Assembly (NCBI GenBank): GCA_016342325.1 | Contig: JAEINR010000054.1 | Coordinates: forward strand, 1 to 42,649 | Length of the DNA: 42,649 nucleotides | Source: Desulfobacterium sp. | Lineage (GTDB): Bacteria > Desulfobacterota > Desulfobacteria > Desulfobacterales > Desulfobacteraceae | Direction of reading: 5' to 3' | Part shown: in pieces, positions 16,720 to 23,826 of the stretch | Layout: every line of letters starts with the position of its first letter | Numbering within the stretch: the stretch's first letter is position 1 | The notes under the pieces: model-generated | The model's database searches: none | The model's input: only the letters and a program-made list of their open reading frames with translations | What the model was told of the DNA's origin: nothing | Translations under genes and position numbers: made by a program

Positions 16720-17835
16720 ATGGCTTTGTCTTTTATGGAAGGAAACGAGGCGGTTGCAAGGGGCGCCATGGCTGCGGGCTGCACCTTTTTTGCAGGATAT
16801 CCCATTACACCTGCCACCACTGTTTTTGCCAACATGTTGAAGATGCTGCCGCCCAAGGGCGGAATCTGCGTCCAGGGTGAGGATGAGATCGCCTCCATGG
16901 GATACTGCATCGGTGCTTCCATGGCGGGACGGAAGGTGCTGACGGCCACGTCCGGGCCCGGACTCAGTCTTTACAGCGAACAGATCTCCTTTGCCGTGGG
17001 AAGCGAAATTCCCCTTGTCATCGTGGATGTTCAGCGGTTGGGTCCGTCCACGGGGTCGGCAACCCGGGGGGCGGACAGCGATATTCAGTTCATGCGGTGG
17101 GGCAACACCGGCGGTGTGCCCGTGATTGTCCTTGTTCCCAAGGATGCCCTGGATTGTTATCTGCTCACCATCAAGGCGTTCAACTATGCCGAAGAATTCA
17201 GGTGTCCTGTGTTCATCGCCTCCAACAAGGAGATCGGCATGACCAAGGAGAGCGTGGATCTTGATGCGGTGGATCTGCCGGAACTTGTGGAGCGCAAAAA
17301 ATACCAGGGGGATAACTATGTTCCCTTTGAGGCCGCACCTGATGCTGCGCCGGATTTTCTTCCCATTGGCGGTGAGACCCTGGTTCGTCAGACCTCTTCC
17401 ACCCACGGTACGGACGGCTATATCACCATTGATCCTAGGGTTATCGAGGCGAACCAGGAGCGGTTGCAGAACAAGATCCTTGCCGCAGAAGAGCGGATCA
17501 CCCTGTACGAGGAGAACCACCGGCCCGGGGCCAAGACCCTGGTGATCAGCTATGGGGTGACCTCCCGGGCGGTTGATGATGCCTGTGACCTCCTTGGGGA
17601 AAAAGGGGTGCCCGTGTCCTCCCTGACCCTGAAAAGCCTGTGGCCCGTGCCGGAAACCCTGCTTGTCAAAGCGGCTGAAAACTATGACCGCATTGTTGTC
17701 ATTGAGATGAACCTTGGCCAGTACCTGGGGGAAATCCAGCGGGTTCTTTGTGGCAAGAACATTAAATTTTACGGCCAGATGAACGGCATTCTGATCAAAC
17801 CTGGAAAGATTATGGAGGTGATTGAAAATGACTAG
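16720..17835 (+). CDS. 2-oxoacid:ferredoxin oxidoreductase alpha subunit (KorA-like)
   Basis: A 371-residue alpha subunit: an N-terminal pyrimidine-binding domain (FFAGYPITPATT, VQGEDEIASMGYCIGASMAG, TSGPGLSLYSEQI, residues about 22-90) and a C-terminal transketolase-like domain II (VISYGVTSRAV near 268, MNLGQYLGEIQRV near 333). With the beta-gamma protein that follows it oxidatively decarboxylates a 2-oxoacid with CoA, giving an acyl-CoA, CO2 and reduced ferredoxin. It lacks a ferredoxin domain. GGAGA lies 8 bases before the ATG. Position directly before glutaryl-CoA dehydrogenase genes, and a shared ancestral operon with an aminotransferase, suggest 2-oxoadipate as substrate (product glutaryl-CoA). 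2-Oxoglutarate or another 2-oxoacid remains possible. Confidence 0.9.
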   Translation: MALSFMEGNEAVARGAMAAGCTFFAGYPITPATTVFANMLKMLPPKGGICVQGEDEIASMGYCIGASMAGRKVLTATSGPGLSLYSEQISFAVGSEIPLVIVDVQRLGPSTGSATRGADSDIQFMRWGNTGGVPVIVLVPKDALDCYLLTIKAFNYAEEFRCPVFIASNKEIGMTKESVDLDAVDLPELVERKKYQGDNYVPFEAAPDAAPDFLPIGGETLVRQTSSTHGTDGYITIDPRVIEANQERLQNKILAAEERITLYEENHRPGAKTLVISYGVTSRAVDDACDLLGEKGVPVSSLTLKSLWPVPETLLVKAAENYDRIVVIEMNLGQYLGEIQRVLCGKNIKFYGQMNGILIKPGKIMEVIEND

Positions 17836-19123
17836 TCTTCTGAATGCGGAACGTCCGCCTGTGTTTTGTCCCGGTTGCACCCATGAACGCATTACCAAGG
17901 AACTTGACAAGGCCCTGGAAAAAAAGGGGATGGCGCCGGACAAGACGGTGATCGTCAGCGACATCGGCTGTTCCGGTCTGTTTGACACCTTTTTTAACGT
18001 CCATGCCCTCCATGGCCTCCACGGCCGCGCCCTCACCTATGCCCAGGGGCTTAAGCTTGCAGATCCCACCCTTAACGTGATTGTTACCATGGGGGACGGG
18101 GGGCTTGGCATCGGAGGCGCCCATGTGCTGGCGGCCTGTCGGAAGAACCTTGATATTACCTTGATCGTTCTCAACAACTTTAATTTTGGCATGACCGGTG
18201 GCCAGTATTCGTCCACCACCCCCACGGACGCCACGGTGGGGTCGGAATTTCTCAACCATGCCGAAGTGCCCATTGATATCTGTGCCGTTGCCGAAAGTGC
18301 CGGGGCCACCTATATCAGCCGGTGCTCGGGCCATGACACGGCCTTGGCAGATATCATGGTCGCGGCCATGGACCACAAGGGGTTTTCCCTTGTGGAGACC
18401 CTGGGCATGTGTACCGGCAGATACACAAAGAAAAATCAGCTCACCCCCAAGGCCCTTGATGCCATGATCGAAGCCATGCCCAGAAAGAACGGGCTGGTGG
18501 CAAAGAACCAACGGGCGGAGTACGGAGAGGCCTACCGGGAGCTTGCCCTTGGACAAACCCATTTCCCCATGCCCGTGACCATTGAAAAACAATTTGATCC
18601 CACCGCGCCTAAACGGGAGGAGATCGTCATCCTCGGCAGCGCGGGTATGCGCATCGTGACCGCCGGGGACATGGTTTGTTACGCCGGCATGGCCGCCGGC
18701 ATGAATGTCTCCATGAAGAATGATTACAACATCACCGTGCTCCGGGGCCAGTCCGTGAGTGAAATCCTGATCTCCCCTGAAAAAATCGGTTATGCCGGTA
18801 TTGAAGCCCCCACCGTGGTGGTGGCCATCAGTGACGAAGGGGTTCAGCGGCGGAAGGCCATGTTTGCCACCCTTTCCCCGGACACCTTTGTGCTCAAGGA
18901 GAAGAGCGTCTCCATTCCCGAAACCCCGGCCATGGTGGTTGAGATCGATTTCAAGGCTCTCAAGGTTAAGCGCCATGACTGGGCCTTGGCTTCCCTGGGC
19001 GTTCTGGCAAAAGAGGGCAGGGGGCTCACCCCGGATTTGCTCGCCTATGCCGTGGGCGCGCGTTTTAATAAAAAGGTGGCAGCCATTGCCATGGAAACCC
19101 TTGGAAAAATATCCGGGAGCTGA
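17828..19123 (+). CDS. 2-oxoacid:ferredoxin oxidoreductase, fused beta-gamma subunits
   Basis: A 431-residue fusion. Residues 1-250 are the thiamine-diphosphate beta subunit: cluster cysteines C14, C17, C48 and C195 (FCPGC, DIGCSG, GMCTG), the GDGG motif at 89-92 and NNFNFGMTGGQYS near 116-128. Residues about 275-420 are the gamma domain (VILGSAGMRIVTAGDMVCYAG, LRGQSVSEILIS). Electrons leave through the single [4Fe-4S] cluster to ferredoxin. ATG 17828 overlaps the alpha stop by 8 bases and has GGAGG upstream; a TTG two codons earlier is less likely. The last 45 bases before its stop (19076-19120) recur as a relic at 29288-29332 before the aminotransferase. The stop is followed directly by an aminotransferase relic. 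Confidence 0.9.
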   Translation: MTSLLNAERPPVFCPGCTHERITKELDKALEKKGMAPDKTVIVSDIGCSGLFDTFFNVHALHGLHGRALTYAQGLKLADPTLNVIVTMGDGGLGIGGAHVLAACRKNLDITLIVLNNFNFGMTGGQYSSTTPTDATVGSEFLNHAEVPIDICAVAESAGATYISRCSGHDTALADIMVAAMDHKGFSLVETLGMCTGRYTKKNQLTPKALDAMIEAMPRKNGLVAKNQRAEYGEAYRELALGQTHFPMPVTIEKQFDPTAPKREEIVILGSAGMRIVTAGDMVCYAGMAAGMNVSMKNDYNITVLRGQSVSEILISPEKIGYAGIEAPTVVVAISDEGVQRRKAMFATLSPDTFVLKEKSVSIPETPAMVVEIDFKALKVKRHDWALASLGVLAKEGRGLTPDLLAYAVGARFNKKVAAIAMETLGKISGS

Positions 19124-19125
19124 CC

Positions 19126-19209
19126 CTGCCCCAGTAGTCCGACCCATTGACTAAGCGGAAAAAGGCCAGTACCACCAAGGGGCTTGTCCAGGTGAGGGAA
19201 CTTGCCTGA
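19126..19209 (+). pseudogene. 27-codon relic of the class III aminotransferase gene
   Basis: Aligned without gaps to the 5' end of the aminotransferase at 29338, bases 19121-19195 match 29333-29407 at 51 of 75 positions by hand count. The start codon has become CTG (19126) and codon 4 is TAG. Still readable is the pattern RKKxSTxK, found in the intact protein at residues 11-18. After about 23 codons the sequence jumps to the 3' end: the stop TGA at 19207-19209 lies in frame and sits in CCTGACACGGTGA, exactly as in the intact copy (30647-30659). The relic is therefore the gene minus about 410 internal codons. It cannot encode a functional enzyme. Confidence 0.8.
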
Positions 19210-19270
19210 CACGGTGAATTTTAATATTACAACCAATAGATAATTTTTTAAAAAAAAGTGAGGAAATATA
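19205..19270 (+). repeat. Duplicated downstream leader, copy A
   Basis: CCTGACACGGTGA (19205-19217) and the following bases up to the next start codon resemble 30647-30711, the leader before citrate synthase. The distance from the repeat to the next ATG is 66 bases here and 65 there. CAATAG and the A-rich ribosome region are shared. It marks the right end of a duplicated operon unit. Confidence 0.7.
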
Positions 19271-20434
19271 ATGGATTTCAGACTCTCAAAAGAGATGACA
19301 ATGCTGCAAAAGGCCGTAAGGGAATTTGTAAAAAAGAAGATCACCCCCAATGCCGATGCCTGGGATGACGCCAACTATTTTCCCTACAAGGAGGCGGTGC
19401 TGCCCATGGGAGAACTTGGGTTCTATGGCACGGTCATTCCTGAGGAGTACGGGGGAGAGGACATGGGATGGCTGGCTGCCATGGTCGTCACCGAAGAGAT
19501 CGCAAAGGGATCAAGCTCCCTCCGGGTCCAGGTGAACATGCAGGTTTTGGGATGCGCCTATACCATTTTCCGCTACGGCACTGAAGCGGCTAAGAAACGA
19601 TACATTGAGAAGCTCTGCACGGCCGAATACCTGGGCGGTTTCGGCATCACCGAGGCCGATGCCGGTTCCGATGTCATGGCCATGTCCACCACAGCCGAGG
19701 ACAAGGGCGATCACTATCTGCTCAACGGCTCAAAGACCTGGATCTCCAATGCCGCCATTGCCGACGCCCTGATCTGTTACGCCTATACGGACAAGGACAA
19801 GGGCTCCCGGGGGTTGTCGGCCTTTGTGATCGAGCCCAAAAACTATGAGGGTATCAGCACCTCGGCCCTGGAGAAGCTCGGTTCCCATTCCTCCCCCACA
19901 GGGGAAGTGTTTCTGGACAATGTAAAGGTGCCCAAGGAAAACCTTTTGGGCAACCCCGGGGACGGTGCAAAAATTTTGTTCAGCTCTTTGAATCACACCC
20001 GGCTGTCTGCGGCCGCAGGCGGTGTGGGGCTTGCCCAGGCCTGCCTGGATGAGTCCATCAAATACTGCAATACCCGGAAACAGTTTGGTAAACCCATCGG
20101 GCAGTTCCAGATGAACCAGGATATGATCGCCCAGATGGCCGCCGATATTGATGCCGCCCGTTTCATGGTTTACCGGGCCGCCGTTGAGAAGGATAACGGC
20201 AACCTGAACAACGGCCTTGATGTGGCAAAGGCCAAGTACCTGGCCGGAGAAGTGGCCACCAAGGCATCCAACTTTGCCATGAGAATCCTTGGCGCCTATG
20301 GCTACTCCACCGAGTATCCCGTGGCCCGTTTCTACCGGGACGCTCCCACCTACAGCATGGTCGAGGGATCGGCGAACATCTGCAAGATGATCATCGCCCT
20401 GGATCAACTGGGCATTAAAAAAGCCAACAGATAG
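19271..20434 (+). CDS. Glutaryl-CoA dehydrogenase, predicted non-decarboxylating type
   Basis: A 387-residue flavin acyl-CoA dehydrogenase: N-terminal helical domain, FGITEADAGSDVMAMSTTA and TWISNAAIADALICYA (FAD contacts, about 122-175), RKQFGKPIGQFQMNQDMIAQM (about 276-296) and the catalytic base E365 in SMVEGSANI. In decarboxylating glutaryl-CoA dehydrogenases such as human GCDH a Tyr precedes this Glu (NTYEGT). In the non-decarboxylating Desulfococcus multivorans enzyme the Tyr is Val, and Val364 is present here. Glutaryl-CoA would thus be oxidised to glutaconyl-CoA, with electrons passed to ETF. Immediately downstream come the four genes of glutaconyl-CoA decarboxylase, which independently supports the call. 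ATG 19271 follows GTGAGGAAATATA. Confidence 0.85.
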   Translation: MDFRLSKEMTMLQKAVREFVKKKITPNADAWDDANYFPYKEAVLPMGELGFYGTVIPEEYGGEDMGWLAAMVVTEEIAKGSSSLRVQVNMQVLGCAYTIFRYGTEAAKKRYIEKLCTAEYLGGFGITEADAGSDVMAMSTTAEDKGDHYLLNGSKTWISNAAIADALICYAYTDKDKGSRGLSAFVIEPKNYEGISTSALEKLGSHSSPTGEVFLDNVKVPKENLLGNPGDGAKILFSSLNHTRLSAAAGGVGLAQACLDESIKYCNTRKQFGKPIGQFQMNQDMIAQMAADIDAARFMVYRAAVEKDNGNLNNGLDVAKAKYLAGEVATKASNFAMRILGAYGYSTEYPVARFYRDAPTYSMVEGSANICKMIIALDQLGIKKANR

Positions 20435-20446
20435 GGGAGGCGATCC

Positions 20447-20581
20447 GTGAACCAGACAATGGTGATTTTTCTATCCGGCATTGGCGGGGTGTTTGTCGGA
20501 ATGGCACTCCTCTACGGCGCCATCAAGCTCAATACCCTTGTGACGGAGTTGATACTCAAAAAGGGAAAGGATAAAAAGTAA
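20447..20581 (+). CDS. gcdD: Small OadG/GcdD-like subunit of the Na+ pump
   Basis: A 44-residue protein that starts with GTG (20447) behind a strong GGGGAGG six bases away. Its TAA shares one base with the ATG of the beta subunit (TAATG). It has one membrane helix ([20 protein letters not shown], residues 6-25) and a basic tail ending KKGKDKK. This matches the small single-span gamma/delta subunit of biotin-dependent sodium-pump decarboxylases, which holds the complex together. Relatives are usually about 80-110 residues, so this is a minimal form without the Pro/Ala-rich linker. The translational coupling and location make the assignment good despite the length. Confidence 0.8.
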   Translation: MNQTMVIFLSGIGGVFVGMALLYGAIKLNTLVTELILKKGKDKK

Positions 20582-21696
20582 TGGATTTTATTTTGTTCCT
20601 GGTCAAAACAACGGGGTTTCTCCACCTGACCCCGGGCATGGTCTTGATGTGGTGCATCGGTATCGGCCTCATCTATCTTGCCATCGCTAAAAACTATGAG
20701 CCGTTGCTGCTGTTGCCCATCGGGTTCGGAATTCTTCTTGCCAACCTTCCCCTGGCAGGGCTGATGGTCCCGGAGGAGGGCCTGTTGTGGAAATTTTATC
20801 ATTATGGCATCCAGTGGGAGGTGATCCCGCCGTTGATTTTTCTCGGCCTTGGCGCCCTCACTGATTTTGGTCCCATGCTGGCCCGGCCTTCCTTGCTGTT
20901 TCTGGGGGCCGGGGCCCAGGCCGGGGTCTACATCACCTTTTTTGTGGCCCAGTCCATGGGGTTCACCATCCATGAGGCCGCCACCATCGGTATCATCGGC
21001 GGAGCGGACGGCCCCACCACCATCTTCCTTGCAAGCAAGCTTGCCCCCCATATGCTGGGGGTCTGCGCTGTTGCCGCATATTCCTACATGGCGCTGGTGC
21101 CCATTATTCAGCCCCCGATCATGCGGTTTATGACCACGGAGGATGAGCGGAAGATACGGATGAAGAAGACCCGGAAGGTCAACAAACTGGAAAAGATTTT
21201 CTTTCCGGTTGTGGCCGCCCTGTTGATCATCCTTCTGATCCCTGCGGCCGCCCCCCTGATCTCCATGTTCATGCTTGGGAATTTGTTCCGGGTGGCCAAG
21301 GTGGTGGAGCGATTGACACATGCCTCCCAGAACGAACTGCTCAACATTGTCACCATCTTCCTGGGGCTTCCCGTTGGTGCCACCATGAATGCCGAGGTGT
21401 TTCTCCAGCCCAAGGTGCTCTTTATCTTCTGCCTGGGCCTTGTGGCTTTTTCCATCAGCACGGCCACGGGGATACTGCTGGCCAAGATCATGAATCTTTT
21501 TCCCGGGGATAAGATCAATCCCCTGCTGGGGGCTGCCGGGGTGTCTGCCGTGCCCATGGCAGCAAGGGTGGTCCACAAGGTGGCCCAGGAAGCGGATAAG
21601 AAGAATTATCTTCTGATGTATGCCATGGGACCCAACGTGGCCGGGGTGATCGGCACTGTTATTGCCGCCGGGATCTTCTTGACCCTCCTCAAATAA
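20581..21696 (+). CDS. gcdB: Glutaconyl-CoA decarboxylase beta subunit (OadB-type Na+ channel)
   Basis: A 371-residue membrane protein with about nine to eleven helices. The family signature [20 protein letters not shown] (D143 being the essential channel aspartate) is intact, as are [24 protein letters not shown] (about residues 305-328) and [19 protein letters not shown] near the end. It decarboxylates the carboxybiotin carried by the small biotin protein and exports Na+. The gene overlaps the small subunit by one base. With the CoA-transferring subunit at 22027 it forms a decarboxylase specific, by context, for glutaconyl-CoA. Confidence 0.93.
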   Translation: MDFILFLVKTTGFLHLTPGMVLMWCIGIGLIYLAIAKNYEPLLLLPIGFGILLANLPLAGLMVPEEGLLWKFYHYGIQWEVIPPLIFLGLGALTDFGPMLARPSLLFLGAGAQAGVYITFFVAQSMGFTIHEAATIGIIGGADGPTTIFLASKLAPHMLGVCAVAAYSYMALVPIIQPPIMRFMTTEDERKIRMKKTRKVNKLEKIFFPVVAALLIILLIPAAAPLISMFMLGNLFRVAKVVERLTHASQNELLNIVTIFLGLPVGATMNAEVFLQPKVLFIFCLGLVAFSISTATGILLAKIMNLFPGDKINPLLGAAGVSAVPMAARVVHKVAQEADKKNYLLMYAMGPNVAGVIGTVIAAGIFLTLLK

Positions 21697-21759
21697 TAGG
21701 GGGCAGGCTTAATTTAATAGGTATTAATTCAGGTATAAACATCCATAAGGAGAACAACC

Positions 21760-21987
21760 ATGAGCAAAGACGTTTTGCTTAGTGCGCCCATGATGGGAAA
21801 AGTAATACAGATTGATGTCAACCCTGGTGACAGGGTGGAGGAAGAAGATGAGGCCATCGTAATCGAGGCCATGAAAATGGAGACCCCCATCTATATCCCC
21901 TGTGACGGAACGATTTCAAAGGTCAACGTAAAGGTCGGGGATACCGTGGAAGAGGATGACCTGCTCCTGTCCATTGCGCCGGAATAG
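21760..21987 (+). CDS. gcdC: Biotin carrier subunit of the Na+-pumping decarboxylase
   Basis: A 75-residue biotinyl domain with almost nothing else: EAMKMETP centres on the biotin-accepting K39, followed by the GDTVEEDDLLLSI hairpin. It shuttles CO2 as carboxybiotin from the carboxyltransferase subunit to the membrane subunit. The Acidaminococcus GcdC is about twice as long owing to an Ala/Pro linker; that linker is missing here. The start follows AAGGAGAACAACC. It lies 63 bases after the beta subunit and 39 before the carboxyltransferase. Confidence 0.92.
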   Translation: MSKDVLLSAPMMGKVIQIDVNPGDRVEEEDEAIVIEAMKMETPIYIPCDGTISKVNVKVGDTVEEDDLLLSIAPE

Positions 21988-22026
21988 GAGAGGAAACTAC
22001 GATTACCACTTATCCAGGAGACGATT

Positions 22027-23760
22027 ATGAGACCGTATTTTGAAAAAATGCCTGAATTCGGCAAGGCCCTGAAAAAGGGGCAGATCAAACGGGGCGAGGA
22101 GAATGCCCTGGACCTCAAGGCCGTGGAGACGGAGATCGACGCGGCCGTTGACGTCATTAAAAACGCCGGCTTTTCCGAAGAGAAGATCAATGCCCGGGGC
22201 CAGATGACCGTGTGGCAGCGTCTTGACTACCTGGTGGACAAGGGGACCTGGTCTCCTTTGCACCTTTTATATAATCCTGCGGATAACTCCGAGGGCACCA
22301 CCAATGTGATCGACGGCCTGGGCAAGATCTCCGGCCGGTGGGCCGTGATCATCGGCTTTGATAACAAGGTGATGGCCGGGGCCTGGCTTGCGGGACAGGC
22401 TGAGAACATCCTCAGGGTCACCGATCTTGCCAAGCGGCTCAACATTCCCCTGGTCTGGCTTGTCAACTGCAGCGGGGCCAAACTCACCGAGCAGGAGCAG
22501 TTCTATGCCAACCGCCGGGGGGCCGGTGCGCCGTTCTACCGCCATGCCGAACTCAACCAGCTGGGCATCCCCGTGCTTGCCGGCATCTACGGCACCAACC
22601 CGGCCGGCGGCGGCTACCAGAGCATCAGTCCCACCATTTTGTTTGCCCACAAGAATTGCAATATCGCCGTTGGCGGCGCGGGCATTGTCAGCGGCATGGC
22701 GCCCAAGGGTCGTTTTGATACGGCTTCGGCAGAGCAGATCATCGAAAACACCCGGCATTTCAAGAGTCATCCCCCGGGAAGCGTGGCCACCCATTACGAC
22801 GGCACCGGTTTTTTCAGGCATGTGTACGAGGAGGAGGAAGGCGTACTTGACGGGCTCAAGGAGTATATGAAGGGAATTCCAGCCTATGATCCCACATTTT
22901 TCAGGGTGGCTGAACCGGCTCAGCCCCAGTTTGACGCTGAGGATCTCTATAAGCTGCTCCCCATTGACCAGAAAAAGGTCTATGGGTTTGAGGAGATCCT
23001 GGCTCGGCTGGTGGACAACTCCGAATGCATGGAGTTCAGGCCCGATTACGGTCCCGAAGTCTACACCGGCCTTTGCAAGGTGGACGGCTTCCTCGTGGGG
23101 ATCATCGGCAATCGCCAGGGCTACCTTGGCAAAGGGTATCCTGAGTATGCCGATTATCCGGGCATGGGCGGAAAGCTCTATCGCCAGGGCATGATCAAGA
23201 TGAATGAATTCGTCACCCTGGCTGGACGGGATCGGATTCCCCTGATCTGGTTCCAGGACACCTCGGGCATTGATGTGGGGGATATTGCTGAAAAGGCGGA
23301 GCTCCTGGGCATTGGTCAAAGCCTGGTCTACTCCATCCAGCAGACGGATCTTCCCCAGATGATGGTGTTGTTGAGAAAAGGGTCGGCTGCGGCCCACTAT
23401 CTCCTGGGCGGACCCCAGGGAAATGATACCAACGCCTTTTCCATTGGTACCGCCGCAAGTGAAGTCTATGTGATGCACGGGGAAACCGCAGCCGTTGCCA
23501 TGTATTCAAGGCGCCTTGTCAAGGAGAAGGATGCGGGGCGTCCCCTGGAGCCCATCATCGAAAAGATGAACAAGATTGCCGAGGATTACAAGACGTTTTC
23601 CCGGCCGAAATATTGCGCAGAAGTCGGGTATGTGGATGAGATCGTGAAGCTGTCCGATATCCGGAAGTACATGGTCGCCTTTACCGGATCGGCCTACCAG
23701 AACCCCACCTCCATCTGTCCCCAGCACCAGATGATTTTGCCACGGATTATCAAAGGATAA
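22027..23760 (+). CDS. gcdA: Glutaconyl-CoA decarboxylase alpha subunit (carboxyltransferase)
   Basis: A 577-residue carboxyltransferase with two crotonase-like halves. Several stretches agree closely with the Acidaminococcus GcdA I recall: AELNQLGIPVLAGIYGTNPA (about residue 177), GGAGIVSGM (about 218), WFQDTSGIDVGDIAEKAELL (about 409), LGGPQGNDTNAFSIGTAA and the C-terminal ICPQHQMILPR. It transfers the carboxyl of glutaconyl-CoA to biotin, yielding crotonyl-CoA. No biotin carboxylase gene is nearby, which favours a decarboxylase over an ATP-dependent carboxylase. The ATG follows CAGGAGACGATT. A strong hairpin terminates the operon, which converges on the glutamate dehydrogenase gene. Confidence 0.9.
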   Translation: MRPYFEKMPEFGKALKKGQIKRGEENALDLKAVETEIDAAVDVIKNAGFSEEKINARGQMTVWQRLDYLVDKGTWSPLHLLYNPADNSEGTTNVIDGLGKISGRWAVIIGFDNKVMAGAWLAGQAENILRVTDLAKRLNIPLVWLVNCSGAKLTEQEQFYANRRGAGAPFYRHAELNQLGIPVLAGIYGTNPAGGGYQSISPTILFAHKNCNIAVGGAGIVSGMAPKGRFDTASAEQIIENTRHFKSHPPGSVATHYDGTGFFRHVYEEEEGVLDGLKEYMKGIPAYDPTFFRVAEPAQPQFDAEDLYKLLPIDQKKVYGFEEILARLVDNSECMEFRPDYGPEVYTGLCKVDGFLVGIIGNRQGYLGKGYPEYADYPGMGGKLYRQGMIKMNEFVTLAGRDRIPLIWFQDTSGIDVGDIAEKAELLGIGQSLVYSIQQTDLPQMMVLLRKGSAAAHYLLGGPQGNDTNAFSIGTAASEVYVMHGETAAVAMYSRRLVKEKDAGRPLEPIIEKMNKIAEDYKTFSRPKYCAEVGYVDEIVKLSDIRKYMVAFTGSAYQNPTSICPQHQMILPRIIKG

Positions 23761-23767
23761 ATATGAA

Positions 23768-23799
23768 CCGGCACCCTTACCTTACGGGAAGGGTGCCGG
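23768..23799. terminator. Convergent terminator hairpin between gcdA and glutamate dehydrogenase
   Basis: A perfect 11-bp stem CCGGCACCCTT/AAGGGTGCCGG (23768-23778 and 23789-23799) with a 10-base loop, 8 bases after the gcdA stop and 28 bases before the end of the opposing gene. Suitable for both directions, although T-runs are weak. Confidence 0.65.
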
Positions 23800-23826
23800 C
23801 GAATAGGTTAGGCTAACGTCTATCTA

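Noticed and set aside
16657-19147. Two long minus-strand open frames opposite the 2-oxoacid oxidoreductase genes
   Set aside because: Composition (His/Gly-rich, no family motifs) is that of shadow frames; the plus-strand genes carry all catalytic motifs.
19121-19270. Intergenic repeat (REP-like) as explanation of the CCTGACACGGTGA copies
   Set aside because: The matches extend over coding relics in the same order at both loci, which fits operon duplication better than a dispersed repeat.
22267-23478. 403-codon frame antisense to gcdA
   Set aside because: Shadow frame; gcdA agrees along its whole length with the known family.
20581-23760. Oxaloacetate or methylmalonyl-CoA decarboxylase
   Set aside because: The alpha subunit follows GcdA closely and lies beside a glutaryl-CoA dehydrogenase; no oxaloacetate-type carboxyltransferase is present.
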